In this document: positions 11,524 to 20,315 of the stretch, in pieces
How the letters are laid out: each line of letters begins with the position of its first letter
Position numbering within the stretch: the first letter of the stretch is position 1
Origin: Candidatus Lumbricidiphila eiseniae
GTDB lineage: Bacteria > Actinomycetota > Actinomycetes > Actinomycetales > Microbacteriaceae
Length of the DNA stretch: 64,000 nt
Assembly: GCA_002529645.1 (NCBI GenBank)
Contig: NAEP01000028.1
Location: 155,488 to 219,487 of the forward strand
Direction of reading: 5' to 3'
Translations under genes and position numbers: made by a program
Notes under the pieces: model-generated
What the model was told of the DNA's origin: nothing
The model's database searches: none
The model's input: the letters and a program-made list of their open reading frames with translations, nothing else

Positions 11524-11733
11524 TGTTTCCTGACTCCTCACCCCGAACGGACGGGGATTACCCACGTGTCGCTGAGCACGTGCGTCAGCCTCTTGCTATC
11601 CCCAGGATAACCGGGGCCGTGCAAATCATAGCGTCAGATTCCCGACCATCTCCTGTTGATCAGCAGCCCGACTAAACTCGTCTGAACGTGAACCGGAACA
11701 CATCGGTCGCTGTCGGGTGGAGGGCCTGGTCGA

Positions 11734-13344
11734 ATGGAATCTGCAGTTGTGCCGGTGGCTGAGCGGCAGAGAGCGTCCAGTGCCCGTCTTGTCACGCGAT
11801 ACACGTGGGTGATGTTTGTCATAGCGACATGCCTCGGTGTGCTCTGGTCGTTGGCGTCTCCCGTGTTTGGGGTGCCCGACGAGGCATCCCACTTTTATAA
11901 GGGTGCCGCGCAGGTGCGAGGTCAGGTCATCGGCAAGACCGTGCCGGGCATCAAGCACATCGTGGTGGATGTCCCACCGGGCGACGAATACTCCCCGAAC
12001 CTGGTCTGTTTTGCGTTTCAACCGACACAGCCGGGCAACTGTGATGGTGTGCAGTTGGGCGACGAAAAAACGGGAACGACGTACGCAACACAGGTTGGAG
12101 CCTACAACCCGATCTACTACTACATCGTGGGATGGCCCTCGCTCTTCATCACCGGAAATGCCGCGGTCTACGCCATGAGAATCATGGGCGCGCTGCTTGC
12201 GGCCGCCCTCATCGCCTGTGCGTTTCGGTACAGTCTGCTCAGTCGTTGCTCTTGGCTCCCCGCATCGGTGGCGTTCATCCTCGCGCCAATGAACATGTTT
12301 TTGATCGGAGCGGTGAATCCTAACGGTGCGGAGATTGCCGCGGGTGCGGCGTTCTGGATCTCGAGTCTTGTGCTGTTCACAACACCGATAACGGGTCGAG
12401 AACGGGTGTGGTTGTGGGCAACGGTGGTGGTCTCGGGGGTGTTGCTGGCAAACGCACGAGCGCTCGGTCCGCTCTGGGTTGGTTTCATCGTTGTGGTTGT
12501 CGTGATTGTCGCCGGATGGCGATCTACACGCCATATGTTCACGCGGCGTTCATCGTGGGTACCGATCGGGATTCTTGCGGCGGGGGGTGTGTTTTCGTGT
12601 GCCTGGACCGTGATCGGTGGGTCTCTCTCAGCTCAGGCAGAGCCGAACGATGCCCCGCTTGTCGGCGGGAGCTTTGCCAGCGGATTTGCCTACATGCTCA
12701 AAGCAACCCCGAATTTCATTATTCAGGCGGTCGGGGTTTTTGGCTGGCTAGATACGGCTTTAGTACCGACGCTGTATTGGGTGTACGCCGCTGCTGTTGG
12801 AGCCCTCGTGGTGTGGGCATTCGTGACCGCTTCGCGCCGCAGCGCTATTATTCTGGCTCTGCTCAGCCTGGCGGTTGTGCTTCTTCCGGCACTCATTCAA
12901 GCCCGGAGCGTCTCACAGACGGGAATCATTTGGCAGGGCCGGTACGGCACCGTGTTGTACCTCGGGGTGGTCATCGTTGCGGCCTACTTTGCGGGGCGGC
13001 CGAGAGTGTTGTCTCCGACGGTGGATGCCTCAGGGTTGCAGGTGTCGGCGGTGGGTGCAGGATCGCCGTGGTCGGTGGAGCGGTATACCCAACGGGCGAC
13101 GGCGTGGGTGGCATCCCTTGTTGCCGCCTTTGGATGCGTCGCGTTTGTGCACACCCTGCATCGCTACGTTGTTGGTGCTGACGGGATGGTGGGGAAGATG
13201 TTCCGGGCTCCTTTGTGGCAGCCGCCCGGTGGGTGGATGGCGCTCAGCGCGTTGTACCTTGTTGTGAGTGTTGTGGCTGTCATCGTGCTCGCTCGGTCTG
13301 TCACCCTCGCGCAGCGGTCGGCCACCGAGGCCTCGGTACCGTGA
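11734..13344 (+). CDS. DUF2142-family polytopic membrane protein
   Basis: A 536-residue membrane protein with roughly ten to twelve hydrophobic segments. The extracytoplasmic motif FGVPDEASHFYKGAAQVRG near residues 48-66 and the later AYNPIYYYIVGWPS match the DUF2142 family, whose members sit in actinobacterial glycan loci and resemble GT-C glycosyltransferases. A role in transferring sugars from polyprenyl-phosphate donors outside the membrane is likely but not shown. The stop overlaps the GTG of the next gene by four bases. Confidence 0.82.
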   Translation: MESAVVPVAERQRASSARLVTRYTWVMFVIATCLGVLWSLASPVFGVPDEASHFYKGAAQVRGQVIGKTVPGIKHIVVDVPPGDEYSPNLVCFAFQPTQPGNCDGVQLGDEKTGTTYATQVGAYNPIYYYIVGWPSLFITGNAAVYAMRIMGALLAAALIACAFRYSLLSRCSWLPASVAFILAPMNMFLIGAVNPNGAEIAAGAAFWISSLVLFTTPITGRERVWLWATVVVSGVLLANARALGPLWVGFIVVVVVIVAGWRSTRHMFTRRSSWVPIGILAAGGVFSCAWTVIGGSLSAQAEPNDAPLVGGSFASGFAYMLKATPNFIIQAVGVFGWLDTALVPTLYWVYAAAVGALVVWAFVTASRRSAIILALLSLAVVLLPALIQARSVSQTGIIWQGRYGTVLYLGVVIVAAYFAGRPRVLSPTVDASGLQVSAVGAGSPWSVERYTQRATAWVASLVAAFGCVAFVHTLHRYVVGADGMVGKMFRAPLWQPPGGWMALSALYLVVSVVAVIVLARSVTLAQRSATEASVP

Positions 13345-14714
13345 ACGCGAGTGGACACCCACGGGTTGCCATCGCCTACGACTGTCTGTTTCCCGTCGAC
13401 ACCGGTGGTGGTGAGCGGGTGTATCGACGGATGGCGGAGTTGTTTGCTGAGCGTGGCGGTGAAGTCAGCTACCTCACGCGCGACGGACGAGAGCAACCGG
13501 ATGCACCGTTCGCGGTGGTGGGACTGTGGAGGGGTGAGATCGCCGACAGGGAGGGCACTCGGCACTCGGGCGCGGCCCTTGGATTTGCGTGGGCGTTGTT
13601 CTGCCACCTCCTTACGCACCGCCGCCGGTATGACCTCGTTGTGGTTGCGGCACTGCCCGTGCTCAATGTTCTCGGGGTGCGGTGCGCGCTGCTGGGCTCA
13701 CGGGTTGTCATCGCGACGGATTGGTTGGAGATTTGGCACGCTCGCCGGTGGCGTGAGTATTCCGGTGCGGTGATCGGAACGGTGGCGTGGGTATTGCAGT
13801 GGTGTGGCATCCGGGTCGGTCATATTCAGAGCGTCAACAGTGACTTCACCCGTGCTCGGATGATTCGCTACCGGCCCCGCGCCGACCCGCTCGTGCTCGG
13901 GCTCATTGATCTGGTCGCCGGTTCGGTGGACGATATCAGGGTGGGTGGGGATGCCAGAGACGGGGGTGAGGCGGCCCGGGGCACTGAGGTCGGGGTCGGC
14001 GATGCCGGTGCGGCCGGGGTCGGCGATGCCGGTGCGGTCGGGGCGGCAGCCCGGGAGGCTGGAACCGGGGATTCTGCGCCGATGCCCGATGCCCCCACCA
14101 ACCACCGGGCGCCGTTCATGCTCTCGATCGGACGACACATCCCCGATAAACAGATGGCGAGCCTTCCCGGTGCGCTCGCTCGTGCCCGCCGGGACATCCC
14201 GGAACTGGTGGCGGTGATCGCGGGCACCGGCCCGGACACCGACCTTATCCTCGCTGCCGCCCGTGACGAAGGGATGAGTGGGCAAATACAGCTGGTGGGG
14301 CGAGTCTCAGACAGGGAGATCGCGAGCCTGCTGAACTCGGCCGCGGTGCTTGTGCACCCGTCACGGCGGGAGGGGTTTGGACTGGTCATTGCGGAGGCGG
14401 CGGCACACGGAACCCCGTCGGTGGTCGTTGCGGGCTCCGATAACGCGGCCGCCGAACTCGTGGTGAACGGCGTCAACGGGTTTGTCGCAGCCTCGGTAGC
14501 GCCGCACGAGATGGGCGGTGCGATTGTGCGTGTGCTGCGTGCAGATCGGTCGTTACGGGAGTCAACGCGCAGCTGGTTTGAGCGGGAACGTGTCACCCGA
14601 TCGCTCGGCGGTTCGGTGGATGAGATTCTGCGGCGGTGGCAAGAGAGAGCGGGGGAGCGCTCGCCTCGCGCTACGCGGGGCGGGATGCCGCGACCAGAAG
14701 TCCTGCGCGAGTAG
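13341..14714 (+). CDS. Family 4 glycosyltransferase with repetitive linker
   Basis: A GT-B enzyme of 457 residues, starting GTG at 13341 (VNASGHPRVAIAYDCLFPVDTGG). The donor-binding C-terminal lobe is clear: LSIGRHIPDKQM, then AVLVHPSRREGFGLVIAEAAAHGTP with the EGFGL-type E-x7-E motif. Between the lobes is an unusual Gly/Ala/Asp-rich insert of about 55 residues that contains two identical 8-residue units (VGDAGAAG and VGDAGAVG). It is translationally coupled to the DUF2142 gene. Its 3' end overlaps the convergent gene at 14671 by 44 bases. Confidence 0.87.
   Translation: MNASGHPRVAIAYDCLFPVDTGGGERVYRRMAELFAERGGEVSYLTRDGREQPDAPFAVVGLWRGEIADREGTRHSGAALGFAWALFCHLLTHRRRYDLVVVAALPVLNVLGVRCALLGSRVVIATDWLEIWHARRWREYSGAVIGTVAWVLQWCGIRVGHIQSVNSDFTRARMIRYRPRADPLVLGLIDLVAGSVDDIRVGGDARDGGEAARGTEVGVGDAGAAGVGDAGAVGAAAREAGTGDSAPMPDAPTNHRAPFMLSIGRHIPDKQMASLPGALARARRDIPELVAVIAGTGPDTDLILAAARDEGMSGQIQLVGRVSDREIASLLNSAAVLVHPSRREGFGLVIAEAAAHGTPSVVVAGSDNAAAELVVNGVNGFVAASVAPHEMGGAIVRVLRADRSLRESTRSWFERERVTRSLGGSVDEILRRWQERAGERSPRATRGGMPRPEVLRE
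13991..14038 (+). repeat. 24-bp tandem repeat in a glycosyltransferase gene
   Basis: Two adjacent 24-bp units (13991-14014 and 14015-14038) differ only at the last base. They stay in frame and encode VGDAGAAG-type octapeptides in the interlobe linker of the family 4 glycosyltransferase. The repeat number could vary by slippage without breaking the frame. Confidence 0.85.
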
Positions 14715-15801
14715 CGGTTGCCGTGGCATCCCACGAAAAGGTGGCGGCGCGGACAAGACCGGCGCGGGACATCTGATCGCGCAGTGCACTCGATGCGCAC
14801 ACCTCACGGATCGCGGCGGCGATGTTTGCCGGGTCGAGTGGATTAATGTACCGCGCAGCATCCCCGGTCACCTCGTGCAGCACGGGAAGGTCGGAGACGA
14901 TGACCGGACACCCGCGCGCCATCGCTTCCAGCGGTGGCAGCCCGAATCCCTCGAAACGAGACGGGAACACGAGGGCGGTCGCGGTGGTGTAGAGATCGTC
15001 GAGGTCGGTGCGGCTGAGCCAGCCACGCAGTGACACCCACTTCTCCAGCCCGAGCCGCCTCACGTGTGGCGTGAGCGGGTCCCGACCGTGACTGCCCGTG
15101 ATGGTGAGTGTGGGACGCTCGGCAGAATCGATGAGGGCAAGCGCATCAAGCAGGGTGGTGAACCCCTTGTGGGGCATCCGGTTCCCGACGGCGACAAGGT
15201 GGGGGCGAGCTGGTGTGGGGTGCACCGGTACGGTTGCCGGGCTCGCTGCACGCACGCCGCTTGTGTGGCGGGGTGGCGGATTGCCGGCGAGCGGTATCAC
15301 CTCGACCCGATCCCGCGGCACCCCCAGGATCGCAACAATGTCTTGCGCGGAGGCCTCGCTCACGGTGAGCACGCGGGTGGCCGCGCGGGCGGCACCCCGA
15401 ATCATCCATCGAATAGCGCCTGAATATGCCCCCGGTACCCACTCCGGGTGCCGAAACGCGAGCAGATCGTGCACGGTGATCACAAGCGGCACCGGGGATG
15501 ATCGAGGCCCGAAGTTGGCCGGAGCGTGCACGACATCGGCGCGCACCCGGCGTGCCCAGCGGCGTACCGCCCCGAGTTCGCCGCGTGCCCACGCAACCCG
15601 GTTGTCACCACTGATACCAGAGTCGATGAGGTGACCGGGAAACCACGGTGCCCCGGTTGCGCTGAGCTCCGTTGACGCGAGACCGAGAAAGCTCAGCTCC
15701 GGGTCATCCGCACGGAACCGGGAGTAGACCTCGCGGACGTAGGATTCCATACCGCCCTTTGTTCCGGTGTAGAAGAGCAGATCAACGAGGACGCGAGTCA
15801 T
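14671..15801 (-). CDS. Family 4 glycosyltransferase
   Basis: A 376-residue GT-B enzyme, mannosyl- or rhamnosyltransferase-like. The N-terminal lobe starts with MTRVLVDLLFYTGTKGGMESYV, with the glycine-rich acceptor loop. The C-terminal lobe has LVAVGNRMPHKGFTTLLDAL near residue 204 and ALVFPSRFEGFGLPPLEAMARGCPVI near 280, with the two catalytic-site Glu residues of family 4. It is coupled to the upstream membrane-protein gene by a four-base ATGA overlap and converges on the other family 4 gene with a 44-base coding overlap. It likely builds the same glycan. Confidence 0.9.
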   Translation of the reverse strand: MTRVLVDLLFYTGTKGGMESYVREVYSRFRADDPELSFLGLASTELSATGAPWFPGHLIDSGISGDNRVAWARGELGAVRRWARRVRADVVHAPANFGPRSSPVPLVITVHDLLAFRHPEWVPGAYSGAIRWMIRGAARAATRVLTVSEASAQDIVAILGVPRDRVEVIPLAGNPPPRHTSGVRAASPATVPVHPTPARPHLVAVGNRMPHKGFTTLLDALALIDSAERPTLTITGSHGRDPLTPHVRRLGLEKWVSLRGWLSRTDLDDLYTTATALVFPSRFEGFGLPPLEAMARGCPVIVSDLPVLHEVTGDAARYINPLDPANIAAAIREVCASSALRDQMSRAGLVRAATFSWDATATATRAGLLVAASRPA

Positions 15802-17000
15802 AAGGCCACCGACCCCGGTTGCTGCTCGGGTGTGCGCCTCGGTTCTGACCCGTGCCGTCGCCGTGCCGCCTCATAGATGCCCGCCGACGCAAGCTCGGCG
15901 ACAAGCAGCGCGGCAAACACCGTCGAGAGCCCACCGATTTCCGTTGCGGTGCTCAACCACGGCCCCAGCGCAGCCAACCCCAGCGTCATGGCCGACACTC
16001 CGGCCCGCAGAAACGTGAGGAGTCGCACGGCACCCGAGCGACGTAAAGCTGTGAACGGCAGTGTTGTGAGCAGCGACGCAGCCCGCCACGCGCAGGCCAG
16101 TAACAGGGGCAGTAGCGTCGGCTGCGACATCCAGGCCTCACCAAACACACACCGAAACACCCCGGTGAGCTGCAGCGCCACGAGCACCGCGACAGCGGCA
16201 CACAGGGATGCCGCGGACACCACAACATCGAGTCGGGAGTGTTCCTTCAACAACCGCAGTCGCATGAAATTCAGCGGGATGGCAAGCAGTCCGGACACCG
16301 TTGAGAGTGCCGTGAACAGCACCGCATTGTGGGCACCGAGGACGGCGAGGATGACGACATTGATCAGGGGCGCGACCGCGCCACTGATCGCCGTGTCGGC
16401 CAGGACCCAGCCGAGCACATGCGGGTGCGCGCGGCTCGAACGGTGCGGGACGGGCAGACACCGGATGAGCGTCGCAAGAGCGATCCCTGCCAGCAATGGA
16501 ACGAGCGCCCACCGCGCCCCGGTAAAGCCCGCGAGAACACCGGCCAGTGCGCCACTACCGACGGCGATCGACGCAAAAATTTCCCGGCGATCGAGGCGTT
16601 CAGCGACCGAGACACCGCGGCCCACCTCCAGCGCGGCCAGCATGACCGGCAGTCCGAGCGCGAGGATGAGCGCGTTCGGCGGGACAAAGACAAGGACAAG
16701 GGCGGTAAGCACAGCGAACAGGCCGAACCACCGGGGGAAGGTGACGCGGCGATCCGTGCCGGCTGAGCTCAATCGCGACTCCACAACGATCGCTGACCCG
16801 AGCTGCCCGGCAAAGGTTGCCAGCAGGACCGCGACCGCGAGATACCCCTGCTCGGGAACAGAGAACAGGCGCGCAGCGATGGAGACCGTTGCGGCGGGGA
16901 TAACCGCGAGGGTAACGCCACCCGCGAGGGTGACAAGACTCAGCGCAGCGTGGCCGAGGTGGGGTCGCTTTGCGGTGGTCGAGGGTGCCGCGTCGGTCAC
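15798..17000 (-). CDS. Flippase-like polytopic membrane protein
   Basis: A 400-residue membrane protein with about ten to twelve hydrophobic helices, the size and layout of Wzx/MATE-type polysaccharide flippases. The best start is the GTG at 17000 (VTDAAPSTTAKR), which overlaps the preceding stop as GTGA; the longer open frame would lie inside the upstream gene. No sharp sequence motif is visible, so the function rests on topology (repeated Leu/Ala/Val helices split by short basic loops such as RLRLLKEHSR) and on its place between two glycosyltransferases. Confidence 0.65.
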   Translation of the reverse strand: MTDAAPSTTAKRPHLGHAALSLVTLAGGVTLAVIPAATVSIAARLFSVPEQGYLAVAVLLATFAGQLGSAIVVESRLSSAGTDRRVTFPRWFGLFAVLTALVLVFVPPNALILALGLPVMLAALEVGRGVSVAERLDRREIFASIAVGSGALAGVLAGFTGARWALVPLLAGIALATLIRCLPVPHRSSRAHPHVLGWVLADTAISGAVAPLINVVILAVLGAHNAVLFTALSTVSGLLAIPLNFMRLRLLKEHSRLDVVVSAASLCAAVAVLVALQLTGVFRCVFGEAWMSQPTLLPLLLACAWRAASLLTTLPFTALRRSGAVRLLTFLRAGVSAMTLGLAALGPWLSTATEIGGLSTVFAALLVAELASAGIYEAARRRHGSEPRRTPEQQPGSVAL

Positions 17001-17878
17001 CTTGTCACCGCCGCTGTCGCACCGTCGCCGAGCGTGCGACCGAGTGCACCCTCGGTGCGTCCGAGAAACACCCACCACCCGTCGAGCACGGTGTTAGTGG
17101 CCCGGTGCCGCAACCCGAACGCGAGCCCACCGACGGTGAATGCCGCGCGCCACCAGAACGGGTAACGGTGGCGCGCCACGACACGTCCCATGCCTCGGCC
17201 ATAGGCTCGAAGCTTCCGCCGTCGCTCACGGGTCGACAGCCCCGCCGGGTCGGCGACCCCACCCACCGTGATGTGCGCGGGCAACCAGGTGAAGGATGCC
17301 GCGACATCGGGACGCGTGACCCGCAACCGCAGCAACAGGTCCGTCGCCTCCCCCGCCTGCCACGGACTGAGCGCTCCCGTGCCGAGCAGCGGGTCGAAGC
17401 CACCGATCTGATCAAACAGGGATCGCCGAATGAGTATCCCCATCTCGATGACCTGCCAGACGTTCCAGATGGTGAGCGAGCTTCCGGGCGGTGGCAGCAC
17501 AAACTTGGGGCCGTGCTCATCCACGATGGTCAGGGCACCGACACCACCCTCTCCGTTCCCCATTGCCGCTCGCACGGCCGCGAGGGTGCCGGGCGGAAAC
17601 CACGTCGTGTCGTTGGGGAAGTGCAGCAACCGATCGCCCGGTGGGAGGGCGGCCACGCCGACGTTTCGGCCCCGGGCCGCGCCCGGCGCGGAGGTTGTGA
17701 CGGTGATCGGCCACGGGGCATCCCGAAACCGGTTGGCGAGAGCGGTGACCTCGGCCAGACGCTGCTGCGCGACAATAACAACATGATCATCACCGGTTAG
17801 CTGATCTGTGAGCGAGCGGAGAAGTCGCTCCAGCGGCTCGGTGCGACCGAGCGTCGAGACCACCAGCCCGATATTCAT
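16997..17878 (-). CDS. Family 2 glycosyltransferase
   Basis: A 293-residue GT2 protein. MNIGLVVSTLGRTEPLERLLRS opens the fold. TSAPGAARGRNVGVAAL near residue 62 is the conserved donor region. HFPNDTTW near 85 replaces the usual DxD with PND. GILIRRSLFDQIGGFDPLLGTG near 148 and WQAGEATDLLLR near 172 complete the motif set. It heads the three-gene minus-strand run with the flippase-like gene and the family 4 transferase, all linked by four-base overlaps. Substrate unknown. Confidence 0.82.
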   Translation of the reverse strand: MNIGLVVSTLGRTEPLERLLRSLTDQLTGDDHVVIVAQQRLAEVTALANRFRDAPWPITVTTSAPGAARGRNVGVAALPPGDRLLHFPNDTTWFPPGTLAAVRAAMGNGEGGVGALTIVDEHGPKFVLPPPGSSLTIWNVWQVIEMGILIRRSLFDQIGGFDPLLGTGALSPWQAGEATDLLLRLRVTRPDVAASFTWLPAHITVGGVADPAGLSTRERRRKLRAYGRGMGRVVARHRYPFWWRAAFTVGGLAFGLRHRATNTVLDGWWVFLGRTEGALGRTLGDGATAAVTR

Positions 17879-17907
17879 GTCACCCTATTCTGTACGATTG
17901 GGCACGC

Positions 17908-17981
17908 ACCCGCGTACCGACAGGACAGCCGTCGCATCACCATATACGTAGTAGTACGACCCGCGTACCGACAGGACAGCC
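17908..17981 (+). repeat. Duplicated 23-bp leader upstream of a glycosyltransferase
   Basis: The same 23-bp sequence, with the core GTACCGACAGGACAGCC, occurs at 17908-17930 and 17959-17981. The second copy ends directly at the ATG at 17982 and contains the likely ribosome-binding site (ACAGGACAG). The first copy lies 51 bases upstream and is not followed by a start codon. The spacer carries TACGTAGTAGTACG. Confidence 0.85.
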
Positions 17982-19154
17982 ATGCCCACACCCACCCCCT
18001 CCGTCGAACTCTCCATCGTCATGCCGTGCCTCAACGAGGCCGAAACGCTCGCGGTCTGTATTGATAAAGCGCAGGAGTACCTGCAGCGATCCGGTATCGT
18101 GGGCGAGGTTATCGTTGCCGACAACGGTTCGACTGATGGCTCGCAGGACATCGCCCGCGCGCACGGAGCTCGAGTGATTGATGTCCCCACTAAGGGCTAC
18201 GGTGCCGCGCTCATGGGCGGCATTGACGGTGCACGTGGAACGTACATCATCATGGGTGACGCTGACGACAGCTACAACTTCGCCAACCTCGACCCGTTCG
18301 TGGAGCGCCTTCGCGCCGGTGATGAACTCGTGATGGGCAACCGCTTCCGCGGCGGAATTGCCAAGGGCGCCATGCCTCCACTGCACAAATACCTCGGCAA
18401 TCCGGTGCTCTCGTGGATCGGACGGTTGCTGTTTCGCTCACCCATCAAAGACTTTCACTGCGGTCTACGCGGTTTTAATCGGAAATCGATTCTTGAACTG
18501 CACCTGCAAACCACGGGCATGGAGTTCGCGAGCGAGGTTGTTGTGAAGGCAACCCTCGGCGGCCTGCGGGTGTCCGAGGTTCCCACGACGCTCGACAAAG
18601 ACGGTCGCAGCCGTCCGCCACACCTGCGGAGCTGGCGTGACGGCTGGCGTCACCTGCGGTTCCTGCTCATTTTCAGCCCCCGCTGGCTTTTTCTTATTCC
18701 CGGTGCGATTGGGTTTCTGTTCGGGTTTATTGGTGCCGGAATTCTTGCGTTTGGCCCGGTATCGTTTCAGGGAATCGGGTTTGATCTGCAGACTCAGGTG
18801 TACCTGGCCGCGCTGACGACCGTGGGATATCAGGCGGTGCTTTTCGCTATCCTCATTAAGATTTACGCTCAACACGAGGGTTACAATATTCCCCGCTCTC
18901 GCAGTTTTGATCGGCTTGAGAAACGCATCAGCCTTGAATCCGGCGCTATCGTCGGGCTTATCCTGTTCCTTATCGGTCTCGCCATTGCGATCGTACAGCT
19001 TGTGACGTGGGGCAGCGTGAAGTTCGGCGCCCTCGACGGACAGACGACCATCCACTCGGCTGTACTCGCGGCACTTCTCATGATTCTCGGTGCCCAAACG
19101 ATCATGGCGGGCATGTTCCTGGGTGCGCTCAAGGTCGGGTTGCGGCGCGGTTAG
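17982..19154 (+). CDS. Dolichol-phosphate-mannose-synthase-like glycosyltransferase with membrane tail
   Basis: A 390-residue protein. The N-terminal 230 residues are a DPM1-type GT2 domain: LSIVMPCLNEAETL, IVADNGSTDGS near 44, IIMGDADDSYNF near 90 (DxD-containing) and DFHCGLRGFNRKSI near 153. The C-terminal 150 residues contain four hydrophobic helices. Such enzymes load a sugar onto polyprenyl phosphate for use by GT-C enzymes outside the membrane, which fits the DUF2142 protein nearby. Its ribosome-binding site lies in a duplicated leader. Confidence 0.9.
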   Translation: MPTPTPSVELSIVMPCLNEAETLAVCIDKAQEYLQRSGIVGEVIVADNGSTDGSQDIARAHGARVIDVPTKGYGAALMGGIDGARGTYIIMGDADDSYNFANLDPFVERLRAGDELVMGNRFRGGIAKGAMPPLHKYLGNPVLSWIGRLLFRSPIKDFHCGLRGFNRKSILELHLQTTGMEFASEVVVKATLGGLRVSEVPTTLDKDGRSRPPHLRSWRDGWRHLRFLLIFSPRWLFLIPGAIGFLFGFIGAGILAFGPVSFQGIGFDLQTQVYLAALTTVGYQAVLFAILIKIYAQHEGYNIPRSRSFDRLEKRISLESGAIVGLILFLIGLAIAIVQLVTWGSVKFGALDGQTTIHSAVLAALLMILGAQTIMAGMFLGALKVGLRRG

Positions 19155-19166
19155 CACCGGTACGAG

Positions 19167-20282
19167 ATGGATGCCTCGGAGTCAGTGCGCGCGGCGGCGA
19201 CGACCGCTCCGCGGGCGGCGACGGTGTCGGTCGCGCTGTGCACCCACAACGGCGAGCGGTTCGTGGCGCAGCAGGTGCGCAGCATCCTGACCCAAACCCA
19301 CCCGGTGGTGCAAATTGTTGTGTCCGACGATGCCTCGACCGATGAGACGGTGGCGGTGGTCGAGCGGTGCGTGGCGGAACATCGAACGGCGGGCGGTGCC
19401 ATCGATCTCGTTGTGCTGCGCAACAAGATCGCACTCGGGGTGACAGCAAACTTTCAGCAGGCCCTGCGTGCCACCTCGGGCGAGCTTGTTGCACTCAGCG
19501 ATCAGGATGATGTGTGGCATCCCGACCGTATCGCCCGAGCCGTTGCGGTGTCGGTGTCTCGACCGGGGATTGAGCTGGTGGCCGGTGACGCTCGGGTGGT
19601 CGACAGCGCGGGGCATCCGGTCGGTGCGACCCTTTTTGAGTCGCTCGGTGTGAACCGTGACGTGCAGCACCGACTCGGCACTGAGAATGCCCTCGACGAG
19701 CTGCTCAAACGCAACCTGCTGACCGGTGCCACCATGCTCGTCACACGATCGCTCATCGACCGCGCCGGGCAGATGCCGACCTCGTGGCTGCACGACGAAT
19801 GGCTCGCGATTGTTGCAGCCACGAGCGCGGGTATCGCGGTCTGTTCCGAGCCGCTTATTGACTATCGCCAACACGGTGGCAACCAGATCGGCGTTGAGCA
19901 ACTGGGCGTGCGTGGCAAGATTGGTCGGCTTAGGATGCCCCGCACCGCCCGCAATGCACGACTGCTGAACCGGGCGCGCGATCTTGCGCGACAGCTGCCG
20001 ACAGCTGCTGTGGGTCAGCGGTCTGGGTGTTCCGAGGCATCCACTGGGGTACCCGACCCGATGGCGGCGGGGAGACCGGTTGGGGGTGCGACCGATCGGG
20101 GTCTCGAGGAGCTTGGGTCGGTGCTGGCAGAAAAACTCGCACACGAGCAGGTGCGCAGTGCCCTGCCGCGTCATCGCCTCGCACGGATCGTGCCGGTGTG
20201 GCGGGAGTGGCAAACCGGGCGCTACGCGCGCTTTGGTCTTGGTGCGCAGGATATTTTTCGCGATCTTGTGCAGCCGGACTAG
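19167..20282 (+). CDS. Family 2 glycosyltransferase, rhamnosyltransferase-like
   Basis: A 371-residue GT2 enzyme: VALCTHNGERFVAQQVRSIL near residue 22, VVSDDASTDET, VALSDQDDVWHPDRI near 110 (DQDD is the metal site) and SWLHDEWLAIVAA near 211. This motif set is typical of glycosyltransferases that add rhamnose or fucose in streptococcal and actinobacterial glycans. The gene starts 12 bases after the DPM-like gene. A Gly/Pro-rich insert near residues 285-315 is unlike the family core. It is the last gene of the polysaccharide locus. Confidence 0.85.
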   Translation: MDASESVRAAATTAPRAATVSVALCTHNGERFVAQQVRSILTQTHPVVQIVVSDDASTDETVAVVERCVAEHRTAGGAIDLVVLRNKIALGVTANFQQALRATSGELVALSDQDDVWHPDRIARAVAVSVSRPGIELVAGDARVVDSAGHPVGATLFESLGVNRDVQHRLGTENALDELLKRNLLTGATMLVTRSLIDRAGQMPTSWLHDEWLAIVAATSAGIAVCSEPLIDYRQHGGNQIGVEQLGVRGKIGRLRMPRTARNARLLNRARDLARQLPTAAVGQRSGCSEASTGVPDPMAAGRPVGGATDRGLEELGSVLAEKLAHEQVRSALPRHRLARIVPVWREWQTGRYARFGLGAQDIFRDLVQPD

Positions 20283-20300
20283 CGGTTTGCCCGGACCGCT
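20281..20300. terminator. Possible short bidirectional terminator
   Basis: AGCGGT and ACCGCT form a 6-bp stem with an 8-base loop in the 33-base gap between two convergent genes. There is no T-tract. The position is right, but the stem is weak. Confidence 0.35.
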
Positions 20301-20315
20301 GTCATCGTGACGGCG

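Noticed and set aside
11626..12534. Long minus-strand open frame opposite the DUF2142 gene
   Set aside because: It is antisense to a clear membrane protein and has no recognisable domain; long antisense frames are common in high-GC genes.
15877..17097. Plus-strand open frame of 406 codons opposite the flippase-like gene
   Set aside because: Its product is rich in Ser, Arg and Thr with no fold-like pattern, while the minus strand gives regular membrane helices and coupled starts.
17908..17981. Another member of the 28/33 duplication class
   Set aside because: The repeat is 23 bp with a 51-bp period, outside the narrow 60-61-bp class.
20281..20300. Strong intrinsic terminator between the convergent genes
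   Set aside because: The stem is only 6 bp and lacks a T-tract; kept as a low-confidence feature.
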